From Streptococcus constellatus (GTDB lineage Bacteria > Bacillota > Bacilli > Lactobacillales > Streptococcaceae), in the NCBI RefSeq assembly GCF_902167705.1, contig NZ_CABHMZ010000021.1, positions 49,890-113,889 on the forward strand: a stretch of DNA of 64,000 bases. Direction: 5' to 3'. The translations under genes were made by a program, and so were the position numbers. Shown piece by piece: positions 26,671 to 38,023 of the stretch. Position 1 is the stretch's first letter. Each line of letters begins with the position of its first letter. The notes beneath the pieces were generated by a model. It was not told the origin of the DNA. It did not search any database and saw nothing but the letters and a program-made list of their open reading frames with translations.

Positions 26671-28317
26671 ATGGTAACACGTCGTAAATATTCTCCGCAG
26701 GAGATAAGAAAAGATTCTTCTTATTTCTCACCTTTGAAAGCAATCATTGAAACAGCTTTTTATGAAAATCAGGTTGTTGCAATAAAAACCGTAGAAGAAG
26801 CTTATCAATTGGCTTCCGCAGCTGCTGGGACAATTGTCTTAGATATGCCCGTGATTCATACGAAGGAACTAGGCTTACCTTCTTATGCTCGTGTTTTATT
26901 AACGAATTCTGGCGCAGTTGTTGGTCGAACGGCTGAGGCTCGACGGATTTTTGGTAGAGATAGCGAGGAAGATGAGAAATTGCTTTCAATAGTACGCAGT
27001 GCAATTTATCAGGCTCATCATCGAAAATTTTATAAGGCAGATGCAGTTGTGGGGCTTGATGAAGCCTTCATGGTTTGTGCTCATCTCATGGTTCCTGAAG
27101 ATGAAATCAACAATCTCTATTCTTGGCTATTAAACTTTCAAATTTTGGATGAAGAATTTAAAAATCGTTTGAGAGTTTCTAAAAAATATGACGAAAATGA
27201 TATATTTGTCTTTTTCGACCCCAAATGGAAGCATCCAGATTATCCTAAAGGACTGGTTTATTTTGATACTCAGCATAATTGTGTCATTATTTTGGGCTTA
27301 AATTACTTTGGTGAGTTGAAAAAAGCGACTTTAACCTTAGCTTGGGCAACAGCTGCTAGAAATGGTTATGTGGCTTGTCATGGCGGCTTGAAAATTTTTA
27401 AACAAGAAGATGAAAAACAAGACTATGTAGCTTCTTTCTTTGGTTTATCTGGTTCAGGAAAATCCACGCTGACGCATGCCAAACATAATGGAAAATATGA
27501 TATTAAGGTTTTACATGATGATGCCTTTATTATTTCTGTAAAAGATGGCTCTTCCATTGCTTTGGAGCCGTCCTATTTTGATAAAACGAATGACTATTCT
27601 ATTGGGCATAGGGAGCAGGACTTTTTTGTAACAGTTCAGAATTGTGGTGTGACACTGGATGACAATGGATTAAAAAAATTAGTGACAGAGGATATTCGGA
27701 ATGGAAATGGTCGGACAGTCAAGTCTCGTTTTGCAACGCCAAATCGGGTTGATCGAATTGATGAGCCTATTCAAGCCATTTTCTGGATTATGAAAGATGA
27801 TTCTCTCCCACCGTTGGTCAAAATCAACGATCCGCTGATGGCTTCTACGATGGGTTGTACATTGATGACCAAGCGTTCCAATGCTGAAAATGTGACTGGC
27901 AAGCATGATGATTTGGTGATTGAACCTTATGCCAATCCATTTAGAGTCTATCCCTTGGTGGAAGATTATCGGAAATTCCGTACACTCTTTGAATCTGGTG
28001 TCAACTGCTATATCATCAATACCGGATTCTATATGGGAAAGGGAATTTCAAAAGAAATCAGCCTGAATATCATTGAAAAAATTGTTGATGAAACGGCAGA
28101 TTTTAAACCATTTGGACCGTTGGAAGGATTCGAATACATGGAATGTGAGGGCTATCCGATTCCAAATTTTGATTCTCGTTATAAACAGTTAATCAGGGAA
28201 AGAATGCAAATACGGCTGAACTTCTTGCTTGCCTTTAATCAAAAATACCCTAAAACAGCACTTCCTGTTGATGCAATCTCACGTCTAGAAACCGTTTTGC
28301 AAAATCTAGATTCTTAA
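26671..28317 (+). CDS. pckA: Phosphoenolpyruvate carboxykinase (ATP) family protein
   Basis: PEPCK interconverts oxaloacetate and phosphoenolpyruvate using ATP. The kinase loop GLSGSGKST lies near residues 258-266 (canonical GLSGTGKTT) and the second motif is LHDDAFI in place of GDDEH-type. The metal/substrate stretch is GLNYFGELKKATLTLA with ACHGG after it, and the C-terminal YIINTGFYMGKG corresponds to the LVNTGW region. At 548 residues the size fits. Several canonical positions differ, so it is a divergent member and its activity should not be assumed. Streptococci generally lack gluconeogenesis by this route. It has the strong ribosome site GAGGAGG and stands alone. Confidence 0.78.
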   Translation: MVTRRKYSPQEIRKDSSYFSPLKAIIETAFYENQVVAIKTVEEAYQLASAAAGTIVLDMPVIHTKELGLPSYARVLLTNSGAVVGRTAEARRIFGRDSEEDEKLLSIVRSAIYQAHHRKFYKADAVVGLDEAFMVCAHLMVPEDEINNLYSWLLNFQILDEEFKNRLRVSKKYDENDIFVFFDPKWKHPDYPKGLVYFDTQHNCVIILGLNYFGELKKATLTLAWATAARNGYVACHGGLKIFKQEDEKQDYVASFFGLSGSGKSTLTHAKHNGKYDIKVLHDDAFIISVKDGSSIALEPSYFDKTNDYSIGHREQDFFVTVQNCGVTLDDNGLKKLVTEDIRNGNGRTVKSRFATPNRVDRIDEPIQAIFWIMKDDSLPPLVKINDPLMASTMGCTLMTKRSNAENVTGKHDDLVIEPYANPFRVYPLVEDYRKFRTLFESGVNCYIINTGFYMGKGISKEISLNIIEKIVDETADFKPFGPLEGFEYMECEGYPIPNFDSRYKQLIRERMQIRLNFLLAFNQKYPKTALPVDAISRLETVLQNLDS

Positions 28318-28429
28318 TAAATCATTTTCTTTGTAATTTCCTCCAAATTTTTCTTTTTAACACTCCCTGTGCAAGAAGTCAAAAAGTATGCTATAATTAA
28401 GATTACTTATATATGAGGAGAGAACATTC

Positions 28430-29770
28430 ATGGAAGACCCTAGCAGTCAGACCTTGTTACTGCAAGCTTTACTATTACTGGTTTTAACACTATTAAACGC
28501 CTTTTTTTCAGCAGCCGAGATGGCGATGGTATCTTTAAACCGCGCTCGTGTGGAGCAAAAGGCTGAAGAAGGCGATGCAAAGTACATTCGCTTATTGAAA
28601 GTTTTGGAAAATCCCAATCACTTTTTATCTACCATTCAAGTTGGGATTACCTTGATTACGATTTTGTCAGGGGCTAGTTTGGCCAATACACTCGGTCAGG
28701 AAATTGCTTCTTGGATGGGAAATTCCGAGACCGCAAGAGCTATTGCCAGCTTCTTATCTGTTGCTATTTTGACTTATATTTCCATTGTTTTTGGGGAATT
28801 GTATCCAAAGAGAATTGCTTTGAATCTTAAAGATTCCTTGGCAGTTCGCACAGCGCCAGTCATCATTTTCTTAGGAAAAATTGTCAGTCCCTTTGTTTGG
28901 TTATTATCCGCTTCCACCAATCTGCTCAGTCGGATAACACCGATGACCTTTGATGATGCAGATGAAAAGATGACACGTGATGAGATTGAGTACATGCTGA
29001 CCAATAGTGAAGAAACGCTGGATGCAGATGAGATTGAAATGCTGCAAGGAATTTTTTCGCTAGATGAAATGATGGCACGTGAAGTGATGGTGCCTCGGAC
29101 TGATGCTTTTATGGTAGATATCAATGATGATACCAAGGAAATTATCGAAAGCATCTTGAAGCAGAATTTTTCTCGGATTCCGGTCTATGATGATGACAAG
29201 GATAATGTTATCGGGCTTATTCACACCAAGCGTCTATTAAATGAAGCTTTTACCAATGGATTTGAGAACATTGTCTTGCGAAAGATTTTGCAAGAGCCGC
29301 TTTTTGTACCAGAAACGATTTTTGTAGATGACTTGCTGACAGAGTTGCGGAATACGCAAAATCAAATGGCGATATTGCTAGATGAATATGGTGGTATGTC
29401 TGGTCTTGTAACGCTAGAAGACTTATTGGAAGAAATTGTCGGTGAGATAGATGATGAAACAGATAAGGCTGAAGTAGAAGTGTATCAGGTTTCTGACCAT
29501 ACTTATTTCGTCCTTGGAACCATGAGTTTGAATGATTTTAATGAGTATTTTGCAGTAGAACTGGAAAGTGATGACGTTGACACCATTGCGGGCTATTATT
29601 TGACGGGTGTTGGCTCCATACCGGATGCGAAAGAACGTTTGAGCTATGAAGTAGAAAGTCAGAATAAAAAGCTCATTTTAACCAATGATAAGGTAAAAAA
29701 TGGACGCGTGACGAAGCTCAAAGTGGAAGTTTCTGAAATAGTAGAAGAAGAAAAAGAAGTTGAGAAATAA
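28430..29770 (+). CDS. CNNM/CorC-type transmembrane protein (hemolysin family)
   Basis: Domain order is an N-terminal DUF21/CNNM membrane domain with about four segments (residues 8-30, 62-80, 95-120, 140-158), a paired CBS domain (around REVMVPRTDAFMVDI and ILLDEYGGMSGLVTLEDLLEEIVGEI), and a C-terminal CorC/HlyC domain. Relatives move Mg2+ or other divalent ions or sense nucleotides; the hemolysin name is historical. At 446 residues it is standard. It has GAGGAG before the ATG and a promoter with TATAAT near 28391. Together with mgtA in this window it hints at Mg2+ handling, but they are not linked. Confidence 0.88.
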   Translation: MEDPSSQTLLLQALLLLVLTLLNAFFSAAEMAMVSLNRARVEQKAEEGDAKYIRLLKVLENPNHFLSTIQVGITLITILSGASLANTLGQEIASWMGNSETARAIASFLSVAILTYISIVFGELYPKRIALNLKDSLAVRTAPVIIFLGKIVSPFVWLLSASTNLLSRITPMTFDDADEKMTRDEIEYMLTNSEETLDADEIEMLQGIFSLDEMMAREVMVPRTDAFMVDINDDTKEIIESILKQNFSRIPVYDDDKDNVIGLIHTKRLLNEAFTNGFENIVLRKILQEPLFVPETIFVDDLLTELRNTQNQMAILLDEYGGMSGLVTLEDLLEEIVGEIDDETDKAEVEVYQVSDHTYFVLGTMSLNDFNEYFAVELESDDVDTIAGYYLTGVGSIPDAKERLSYEVESQNKKLILTNDKVKNGRVTKLKVEVSEIVEEEKEVEK

Positions 29771-29799
29771 TCTCAGCTTCTTTCAATTTTCTAGGTCAA

Positions 29800-30513
29800 T
29801 TACTTTTTTTGGCGCTTGGCAAAGTCAACAAAACGGAATTTTTCAAGTTTGTGGCGGCTATCTGTGAATTGGAATTGCTGTCCATTTGCGAGATAGACTT
29901 TGGACTTGACAGAAACGACATGTTGGTCATTTTCGATATCCAACAAAATTTTATCGCGGTTTGTGGCTAGATCAATTGTGATTTCTTTTTGGGCATAAGC
30001 AATGTGCAGTCCTAGTTTTCCTTCTAAATAAGCATAAATCGACTGTTCTGCTATTTCTCGAGACATGGAAGGGACAAGGCTTTTATCAAGGTAATCAATA
30101 TCTAAGACGGAAGCGACGCCATCTACAACTCTCTGGCGGACGATCCGCCATACCAGACGGTACTCAGGGAAGCCTGTGAGATTAGATAATTTTCTATCAA
30201 CCGTGATTTTTTCTAACTGGATGACATTTGTTTTAGAATTTATCCCATGTTGTTGCACAAGTTCTTGGTAACTAGTCAGATTGGAGACGGGAAAGTCAAT
30301 CTGTTCTTGTTTAATGACCTTAGAGCCTTGCCCTTTCAGTTTTTTGATAAGACCAGCTTTTTGAAGTAAATCAAGTGACTTACGAATCGTATCACGGCTG
30401 ACTTTGTAAGTCTGAACTAGGTCGTGCTCGCTAGGGAGATAATCGTTCATCTGGTATGTTTCATTAAGAATATCCTGTTCTAAGAGTTTAAAAATTTGCT
30501 CATACTTCTTCAT
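29800..30513 (-). CDS. treR: Trehalose operon repressor (GntR/HutC family)
   Basis: An N-terminal GntR helix-turn-helix (about residues 20-70: MNDYLPSEHDLVQTYKVSRDTIRKSLDLL) joined to a UTRA effector domain that in TreR binds trehalose-6-phosphate. The frame opens at a TTG 33 bases earlier, but the ATG at 30513 fits the family start MKKYEQIFK. It is divergent from treP-treC across a 178-base region containing a palindrome and a cre site, which is the usual arrangement. Derepression by trehalose-6-phosphate is expected from the family. Confidence 0.92.
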   Translation of the reverse strand: MKKYEQIFKLLEQDILNETYQMNDYLPSEHDLVQTYKVSRDTIRKSLDLLQKAGLIKKLKGQGSKVIKQEQIDFPVSNLTSYQELVQQHGINSKTNVIQLEKITVDRKLSNLTGFPEYRLVWRIVRQRVVDGVASVLDIDYLDKSLVPSMSREIAEQSIYAYLEGKLGLHIAYAQKEITIDLATNRDKILLDIENDQHVVSVKSKVYLANGQQFQFTDSRHKLEKFRFVDFAKRQKK

Positions 30514-30604
30514 ATTTCTCTCACTTGTTTGGTTTTTATCATACAACTAAATATATTTTATCAAAAAAGAGCCTTTTTTACTACAAACAACTTGCCAACA
30601 TCTT

Positions 30605-30644
30605 TGGTATCGTTTACAATAGGTGTATCAATCAATTGTACAAT
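30605..30644 (+). promoter_or_regulatory. cre-like site and TreR operator of treP
   Basis: TGGTATCGTTTACA (30605-30618) matches 12 of 14 positions of the CcpA cre consensus, and its end doubles as a -35-like TTTACA. ATTGTACAAT (30635-30644) is a perfect 10-base palindrome of the type bound by TreR. Together they give carbon repression plus trehalose induction. Confidence 0.65.
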
Positions 30645-30649
30645 GATGA

Positions 30650-32704
<2,055 letters not shown>

Positions 32705-32879
32705 CATTCACCGCAGACAGGCTGAACTAGGAGAATGACTGACTGGTCAAAGTGTAGTCGGCAATTAAATGTTCTTCTCTGATCAGTGTGACGTTTGAAG
32801 AAATTCGCAATATAAAACTATAAAGGGGTGGGAGCGTAAGCCCCATCTCTTTCTTTTGTAAAATAGAAAAGGAAAACAA
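32705..32879 (+). promoter_or_regulatory. treP-treC intergenic stem
   Basis: No ORF. GGGGTGGGAGCGTAAGCCCC folds into a stem near 32825-32844 and is followed by a T-rich run (CTCTTTCTTTTG). This would partly stop transcription between the permease and the hydrolase. The treC ribosome site AAAAGGA follows. Confidence 0.5.
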
Positions 32880-34511
32880 ATGGCATTAGATAAAAGAAAA
32901 GTAGTGTATCAAATCTATCCAAAATCTTATAAAGATACCACAGGAAATGGTATTGGAGATTTGCAAGGAATCATTGAGAAAATTCCTTACCTTGCTAAAC
33001 TGGGAGTGGATATGGTCTGGCTCAATCCTTTCTATCCTAGTCCACAGCATGATAATGGATACGATATTTCTGATTATACTGCGGTAAATCCACTCTTTGG
33101 AAGTATGGACGACTTTGAAGAAATGATTCAAGTTGGAAAAGAATATGGCATTGACTTTATGCTAGACATGGTGCTCAACCATTGTTCGACTGAGCACGAA
33201 TGGTTTCAAAAAGCCTTAGCGGGAGACAAATATTATCAGGATTTCTTTTTCCTACGCGATGAGCCAACAGACTGGCTGTCTAAGTTTGGTGGTAACGCCT
33301 GGGCGCCGTTTGGAGACACAGGTAAGTATTATCTGCATCTTTTTGATGTGACACAGGCGGATCTCAACTGGCGCAATCCTCATGTCCGTGAAGAACTTTT
33401 CAAAGTTGTCAATTTTTGGTGGAACAAGGGTGTCAAGGGTTTTCGCTTTGATGTCATCAATTTGATTGGAAAAGACGAGATATTGGAAAATTGTCCTGAA
33501 AATGACGGGAAGCCAGCTTATACAGATAAGCCCATTGTACATGACTACCTACACATGATGAACGAGGCTACGTTCGGTCAAGATGATTCATTTATGACAG
33601 TTGGAGAAATGAGTGCGACTACTATTGACAACTGCATTCTCTATACAGCTCCGGAGCGACATGAGCTGTCCATGGCTTTTAACTTCCACCATCTCAAGGT
33701 AGACTATGAAAATGGTCAAAAATGGAGCTTGAAAAAATTTGATTTTGAGGAGCTCAAGCGTCTTTTCCACACATGGGGCAAGGAAATGAGTGACCATAAC
33801 GGATGGAGTGCTCTATTTTGGAACAACCACGACCAACCTCGCGCCTTAAATCGTTTTGTAGATGTTCAGCATTTCCGCAATGAAGGAGCGACTATGCTTG
33901 CAGCAAGTATTCATCTATCTCGTGGCACACCATATATCTATATGGGAGAAGAAATTGGCATGATTGACCCTGACTATGATAGCATGGAAGATTATGCAGA
34001 TGTCGAATCTTTAAACGCTTATCAAATGCTATTAAATGACGGCAAAACGCCAGAAGAAGCATTTAAGATTATTCAGGCTAAGTCCCGTGATAATTCTCGT
34101 ACTCCTATGCAGTGGGATATGAGCGCAAATGCTGGTTTTACGACAGGCACTCCTTGGTTAAAAGCAGGCAAGTCTTATTCCGAAATCAATGTTGAAAATG
34201 AAGTTCATGGTCCGATTTTCACTTTCTACCAAAAACTAATTGCTCTCCGTAAAGAAATGCCTCTTATTGCAGAAGGGAACTACCAACCGGCTTATGAAGA
34301 TAGCCAGCAAGTTTATGCTTTTGAGCGTCAATTGGGGGATGAAAAACTTCTGGTGCTCAATAATTTCTACCCAGATCCGATTACGGTAGATGTCTTGCCA
34401 GACTATCAGAATGGTGAAGTCCTCCTTTCTAATTATGAAGAAGCTCAAACAGCAGCAGTTGTGACCTTAAGACCTTATGAAAGTTTGGCAATTATTGTAA
34501 ATAAACGCTAA
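32880..34511 (+). CDS. treC: Trehalose-6-phosphate hydrolase
   Basis: A GH13 enzyme that splits trehalose-6-phosphate into glucose and glucose-6-phosphate. The GH13 regions are visible in order: NPFYPSPQHDNGYDISDY, MVLNHCSTEH, GFRFDVINLI with the nucleophile aspartate, VGEMSA with the acid/base glutamate, and NNHDQPRALNRF. A C-terminal beta domain ends the protein. At 543 residues it is standard for TreC and shorter than oligo-1,6-glucosidases of similar sequence; the tre context decides the call. It is followed by a terminator. Confidence 0.93.
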   Translation: MALDKRKVVYQIYPKSYKDTTGNGIGDLQGIIEKIPYLAKLGVDMVWLNPFYPSPQHDNGYDISDYTAVNPLFGSMDDFEEMIQVGKEYGIDFMLDMVLNHCSTEHEWFQKALAGDKYYQDFFFLRDEPTDWLSKFGGNAWAPFGDTGKYYLHLFDVTQADLNWRNPHVREELFKVVNFWWNKGVKGFRFDVINLIGKDEILENCPENDGKPAYTDKPIVHDYLHMMNEATFGQDDSFMTVGEMSATTIDNCILYTAPERHELSMAFNFHHLKVDYENGQKWSLKKFDFEELKRLFHTWGKEMSDHNGWSALFWNNHDQPRALNRFVDVQHFRNEGATMLAASIHLSRGTPYIYMGEEIGMIDPDYDSMEDYADVESLNAYQMLLNDGKTPEEAFKIIQAKSRDNSRTPMQWDMSANAGFTTGTPWLKAGKSYSEINVENEVHGPIFTFYQKLIALRKEMPLIAEGNYQPAYEDSQQVYAFERQLGDEKLLVLNNFYPDPITVDVLPDYQNGEVLLSNYEEAQTAAVVTLRPYESLAIIVNKR

Positions 34512-34527
34512 ATACAAATAAATTGTA

Positions 34528-34558
34528 AAATCGACTGAATCATTCAGCCGATTTTTTT
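34528..34558 (+). terminator. Terminator after treC
   Basis: AAATCG and CTGA pair with TCAG and CGATTT, followed by further T, 17 bases past the treC stop. Confidence 0.85.
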
Positions 34559-34763
34559 AAGTTGCCAGGCTATGTAATCTTTCTATTCTCATGATATCAT
34601 GTAGAAAAAATAAATCTTAAAAAATTGGCAACTGTATAGCAGTTTTCACCAACTACAATATGTACTATCAATCCTTATTCTTTTGAAAAATATTGAAAAT
34701 AAAACTGAAAAACAGATTATTTTCTAAAAAATAGACAAATTGTTCCTCTATCTAGAAAAGAAG

Positions 34764-34792
34764 TGTTATAATAGTAATATAAAACGTTTTCA
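34764..34792 (+). promoter_or_regulatory. pflA promoter with cre site
   Basis: TGTTATAAT is an extended -10 (hexamer 34767-34772). ATAAAACGTTTTCA (34779-34792) is a CcpA cre-like palindrome centred on CG, just after the likely transcription start, so CcpA would act on initiation or as a roadblock. Confidence 0.7.
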
Positions 34793-34805
34793 AGAGGATA
34801 AGGCG

Positions 34806-35603
34806 ATGGAAAAAGAAGTAATTGATTATGGAAAAGTAACAGGTATGGTCCATTCGACTGAAAGTTTTGGAGCTGTTGACGGACCTGGTATTCGTTTCAT
34901 TGTCTTTTTGCAGGGTTGTAAAATGCGTTGTCAATATTGCCACAATCCAGATACATGGGCAATGGAAACAAATAATTCAAGAGAGCGAACGGTGGAAGAC
35001 GTTTTGCAAGAAGCGCTTCGTTATCGTAGTTTTTGGGGTAAAAAAGGTGGGATTACAGTAAGTGGTGGTGAAGCCCTCTTACAGATCAATTTTGTGACAG
35101 CCCTCTTTACCAAAGCTAAAGAGCTGGGGATTCATTGTACTTTAGATACTTGTGCGATGCCTTTTCGCAATACACCAGAATATCTCAAAGTTTTTGATCG
35201 ACTGCTTGAAGTGACTGATTTAGTGTTGCTGGATATTAAGGAAATCAATGATGCTCAGCATAAATTTGTAACAGGGCATACCAATAAAAATATTTTGGAA
35301 TGTGCAAAATATCTGTCTGATAAAGGTGTTCCAATGTGGATTCGTCATGTTTTGGTTCCAACTTTGACAGATCGTGATGACGACTTAAAAGAGTTAGGTG
35401 AGTTTGTCAAAACCTTAAAAACAGTTGATAAATTTGAAGTGCTGCCGTATCATACAATGGGAGAATTCAAATGGCGTGAATTGGGTATTCCTTATCCATT
35501 AGAAGGCATAAAACCACCAACTGCTGACCGAGTAAAGAATGCCAAAGAACTCATGAAAACAGAATCCTATACCGAGTATATGAACCGTGTGCACAATAGT
35601 TGA
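34806..35603 (+). CDS. pflA: Pyruvate formate-lyase activating enzyme
   Basis: A radical-SAM enzyme that makes the glycyl radical on pyruvate formate-lyase in mixed-acid fermentation. The cluster motif CKMRCQYC lies at about residues 37-44, after FGAVDGPGIRFIVFLQG, and GGITVSGGEALLQ follows. The frame opens 22 codons earlier, but the ATG at 34806 follows GAGGATAAGG and gives the family start; the earlier frame would precede the transcription start. At 265 residues it is standard. No pfl gene adjoins it, as is common in streptococci. Confidence 0.95.
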   Translation: MEKEVIDYGKVTGMVHSTESFGAVDGPGIRFIVFLQGCKMRCQYCHNPDTWAMETNNSRERTVEDVLQEALRYRSFWGKKGGITVSGGEALLQINFVTALFTKAKELGIHCTLDTCAMPFRNTPEYLKVFDRLLEVTDLVLLDIKEINDAQHKFVTGHTNKNILECAKYLSDKGVPMWIRHVLVPTLTDRDDDLKELGEFVKTLKTVDKFEVLPYHTMGEFKWRELGIPYPLEGIKPPTADRVKNAKELMKTESYTEYMNRVHNS

Positions 35604-35627
35604 TAAAAACAAAGTGAGATGTTGATG

Positions 35628-35672
35628 AGCACTCAAAAAGTTAGACAGGAAATCTAACGATTGGGTGCTTTT
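35628..35672 (+). terminator. Terminator after pflA
   Basis: AGCACTCAA pairs with TTGGGTGCT, with an inner stem GTTAGA / TCTAAC, followed by TTT. Confidence 0.85.
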
Positions 35673-35744
35673 CTACCCCTCTCTTTGTGAAAAACTCAAA
35701 AATATGCTAAAATAAGGTGTATAAAAAGTTTACGAGGTACTATC

Positions 35745-36680
35745 ATGTCTAAAATTTTAGTTTTCGGTCATCAAAATCCAGATTCAGATGCTATTGGGTC
35801 ATCTGTAGCATTTGCTTATCTTGCGCGTGAGGCTTATGGATTGGATACAGAAGCAGTTGCTTTGGGAGAACCAAATGAAGAAACAGCTTTTGTCTTGGAT
35901 ACTTTTGGTGTAAAAGCACCGCGTGTGGTGACATCTGCAAAAGCAGAAGGCGTTGAGCAAGTTATTTTAACAGACCACAATGAATTTCAACAATCTATTT
36001 CTGACATTGCAGAAGTAGAAGTGTACGGCGTTGTGGATCATCACCGTGTAGCGAATTTTGAAACAGCCAGCCCACTTTATATGCGTTTGGAGCCTGTTGG
36101 TTCAGCTTCTTCTATTGTTTATCGCATGTTTAAAGAATCTGGCGTAGCTGTACCAAAAGAACTGGCTGGTCTAATGCTATCAGGTTTGATTTCAGACACT
36201 CTTCTTTTGAAATCACCAACTACACATCCAAGTGATAAAGTCATTGCTCCAGAATTGGCTGAACTGGCTGGTGTGAATTTGGAAGAATACGGTTTGGCTA
36301 TGCTTAAAGCTGGAACGAACTTAGCCAGCAAAACAGCAGAAGAACTGATTGATATTGATGCTAAAACATTTGAATTAAACGGAAATCAAGTTCGTGTGGC
36401 ACAAGTCAACACAGTTGATATTGCAGAAGTCTTGGAACGCCAAGCTGAACTGGAAGCAGCTATTGAAAAAGCAAATACGGCTAATGGTTACTCTGACTTC
36501 GTTTTGATGATTACCGACATTGTCAACTCAAACTCAGAAATCCTAGCAATCGGTAACAATATGGACAAAGTAGAGGCAGCTTTCAATTTTGTTCTTGAAA
36601 ACAACCACGCTTTCCTTGCTGGCGCTGTTTCTCGTAAAAAACAAGTTGTTCCGCAATTAACAGAAAGTTTTAATGCTTAA
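35745..36680 (+). CDS. ppaC: Manganese-dependent inorganic pyrophosphatase
   Basis: A family II DHH-type pyrophosphatase that hydrolyses PPi and drives biosynthesis. Metal ligands are in [14 protein letters not shown] (residues 7-20), [11 protein letters not shown] and [12 protein letters not shown]. The C-terminal DHHA2 domain ends [10 protein letters not shown], the substrate-binding RKK loop. At 311 residues it is standard. It is monocistronic, with its own promoter (TAAAAT near 35711) and a terminator right after the stop. Mn2+ dependence is known for the family. Confidence 0.97.
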   Translation: MSKILVFGHQNPDSDAIGSSVAFAYLAREAYGLDTEAVALGEPNEETAFVLDTFGVKAPRVVTSAKAEGVEQVILTDHNEFQQSISDIAEVEVYGVVDHHRVANFETASPLYMRLEPVGSASSIVYRMFKESGVAVPKELAGLMLSGLISDTLLLKSPTTHPSDKVIAPELAELAGVNLEEYGLAMLKAGTNLASKTAEELIDIDAKTFELNGNQVRVAQVNTVDIAEVLERQAELEAAIEKANTANGYSDFVLMITDIVNSNSEILAIGNNMDKVEAAFNFVLENNHAFLAGAVSRKKQVVPQLTESFNA

Positions 36681-36690
36681 GAATAGAATA

Positions 36691-36715
36691 AAAAGGGAGT
36701 TTCGGCTCCTTTTTT
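36691..36715 (+). terminator. Terminator after ppaC
   Basis: AAAAGGGAG, loop TTTCGG, CTCCTTTTTT. The T run leads directly into the -10 element of the next gene. Confidence 0.85.
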
Positions 36716-36729
36716 GATACAATAGTTCT

Positions 36730-37242
36730 ATGAAGATTCAGGATTTACAAAACGGGGATTTATTATTTGTATCCAGTCAATCTGATATGGCAGAAGCTAT
36801 TCAGCGATCAACTGGGCGGTATAATCATGTGGCAATCTTTTTTGACGGCTGGATGTACCATGCGACAAGTGAGCAAGGGGTCATAAAGCAGCCGATAGAA
36901 GAGTTTTTACAGGTTGATGAATGCTATGCTGTTTATGCTTTTCCTGACATAGATGTGAAAGCTGTCTGGAAAAGAGCAAAGCAGCATCTTTCCAAGCCTT
37001 ATAATAATAGCTTTTATCCAAATACGACAGGTTTTTACTGTTCTGAATATATTGCGGAAGTCCTGCCCATTTTTGAAACCATTGCTATGCAGTTCGGTGA
37101 TAAAGAAGAGGAAATTGCTCCTTTTTGGCAGCAGTATTACAAGGAATTGGGGCTAGCTGTTCCTCTTCATCAGCCGGGAACCAATCCTAGCCAATTGGCT
37201 CAATCTGAAAAATTAGTTTATAAAGGAAGATTAGATGATTAA
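36730..37242 (+). CDS. YiiX-like permuted papain-fold (NlpC/P60-type) hydrolase
   Basis: A 170-residue protein of the YiiX/YebB permuted papain-like group. The histidine lies in GRYNHVAIFFDGWMYHAT and the cysteine in GFYCSEYIAEV, in the permuted order. No signal peptide is seen, so it is probably cytoplasmic. Relatives act on amides or lipids; the substrate is unknown. No ribosome site precedes the ATG, and an extended -10 (TGATACAAT, 36715-36723) ends six bases before it. It overlaps the next gene by 8 bases. Confidence 0.85.
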   Translation: MKIQDLQNGDLLFVSSQSDMAEAIQRSTGRYNHVAIFFDGWMYHATSEQGVIKQPIEEFLQVDECYAVYAFPDIDVKAVWKRAKQHLSKPYNNSFYPNTTGFYCSEYIAEVLPIFETIAMQFGDKEEEIAPFWQQYYKELGLAVPLHQPGTNPSQLAQSEKLVYKGRLDD

Positions 37243-37903
37243 AGTAATCAATCCCAGTCGCTTAACCCGTCAGCCCTTTTTTCACGAATTGATAAATTAC
37301 TTAGACCGACATGACGATGTTACTTTGCGAGAGATAAAGCGTGAATTTGCAAACTTTTCCAATATTGATCGCTCCATAGAAGATTATATTAAGGCAGGCT
37401 ATGTACTTCGGGAAAATAAACGCTATTATCAAACTCTTCTTCTGTTGGAAAATATGACGGATTTGTCTTTGGATCAGGAAGTATTTGTGCGAGATGACAG
37501 TCCTCTTTATCAAGAATTGCTGAATGTGCGTTTTGAGACACATTTAACCAATCAAACAAACCAAGCTATTTTAGTAGAAAAAACAGATTTTCTCAGAGAA
37601 CAGTTGACGCTTTCCAATTATTTTTATAAGGTGAAGCAACAATATTCATTGACCAATCAGCAGCAAAAGCTCTATGAGTTGGTAGGAGATGTGAATCCTG
37701 AGTATGCTTTGAAATATATGACGACTTTTCTATTAAAATATGGTCGAAAAACTGAGCTGATACAAAAACGGCGCGATATTTTTGTAGATGCTCTGGTGAT
37801 TTTAGGCTACATCGTGCCTAACGAAACAGGAAAATACAAATTAAAGTTGGATTTTGATAAGGAAACATTGACCTTTCGTGTAAAGGAGTCGGCAGACTTT
37901 TAA
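37235..37903 (+). CDS. DUF1803 family protein
   Basis: A 222-residue soluble protein, found mainly in streptococci and lactococci as DUF1803, with no known activity. Recognisable parts are the N-terminal NPSRLTRQPFFHELINYLDRH and a helical C-terminal half rich in charged residues. No membrane segments or catalytic motif are seen. The ATG overlaps the end of the preceding hydrolase gene, so the two are co-translated and may act together. Confidence 0.8.
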   Translation: MIKVINPSRLTRQPFFHELINYLDRHDDVTLREIKREFANFSNIDRSIEDYIKAGYVLRENKRYYQTLLLLENMTDLSLDQEVFVRDDSPLYQELLNVRFETHLTNQTNQAILVEKTDFLREQLTLSNYFYKVKQQYSLTNQQQKLYELVGDVNPEYALKYMTTFLLKYGRKTELIQKRRDIFVDALVILGYIVPNETGKYKLKLDFDKETLTFRVKESADF

Positions 37904-38023
37904 AATAAACACCATAGAATAATAAAATTTTAAGATTTTTTTGATAAATTTATAGATATAAGAGTTAAGTTTAGCAAGATTTGGTAGTCACTAAATCATT
38001 TCGTTTCATGAAAGGAATATATA

